5,273 nt of DNA from SMTZ1-83 sp048883405 (GTDB taxonomy: Archaea > Asgardarchaeota > Thorarchaeia > Thorarchaeales > Thorarchaeaceae), in assembly GCA_048883405.1 (NCBI GenBank), contig JBHLQS010000197.1, positions 1 to 5,273 on the forward strand, written 5' to 3'. Of the stretch, positions 5,265 through 5,273 are shown one piece after another. Made by a program: the position numbers and the translations under genes. The notes under the pieces were generated by a model. The model saw only the letters and a program-made list of their open reading frames with translations, did not search any database and was not told where the DNA came from. How positions within the stretch are numbered: the stretch's first letter is position 1; each line of letters opens with the position of its first letter.

Positions 5265-5273
5265 TTTGTGGCT

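Overview
The window looks like chromosomal DNA from an archaeon, most probably an Asgard archaeon. Three things point that way. (1) There is a Rab/Ras-type small GTPase with all five G-boxes and the eukaryote-like WDxAGQE and NKxD forms. (2) There is a DHH phosphoesterase collinear with archaeal GAN/RecJ-like nucleases rather than bacterial RecJ. (3) A/T-rich elements resembling archaeal TATA boxes lie about 25-60 bases before several genes. Base composition is near-balanced (mid-40s % GC by eye). That would fit a Thorarchaeia-like lineage better than the AT-rich Lokiarchaeia, but this is inference and no marker gene settles it. No mobile element, CRISPR array, tRNA or rRNA is visible.

Layout. 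A + strand gene (about 64-525) encodes an unidentified four-helix membrane protein. It converges on a - strand block of three genes read right to left: a coiled-coil protein (3173-2652), a small tail-anchored membrane protein (2509-2171) and a GAN/RecJ-like DHH protein (2097-559). The three are separated by about 140 and 73 bases, and the latter two have plausible promoters of their own. A divergent intergenic region (3174-3348) separates this block from a + strand pair: a one-domain cupin (3349-3699) and a NagD-like HAD hydrolase (3765-4571). The HAD gene runs tail to tail into, and overlaps by 14 bases, a - strand small GTPase (5214-4558).

How the genes fit together. Only the cupin/HAD pair and the - strand trio are plausible transcription units, and no single pathway links all seven genes. 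The DHH protein belongs to replication and repair. The cupin has a four-histidine metal site like Thermotoga TM1459. The HAD enzyme is probably a small-molecule phosphatase. The GTPase is a eukaryotic-signature-type switch with a polybasic tail and no prenylation cysteine. The least explained part is the coiled-coil protein followed by the tail-anchored protein. They could form a membrane-associated scaffold, but nothing in the sequence assigns them a function. I did not find a convincing new multi-gene defence, mobile or metabolic system. Both convergent gene pairs seem to place T-rich termination signals inside the opposing gene's 3' coding end.
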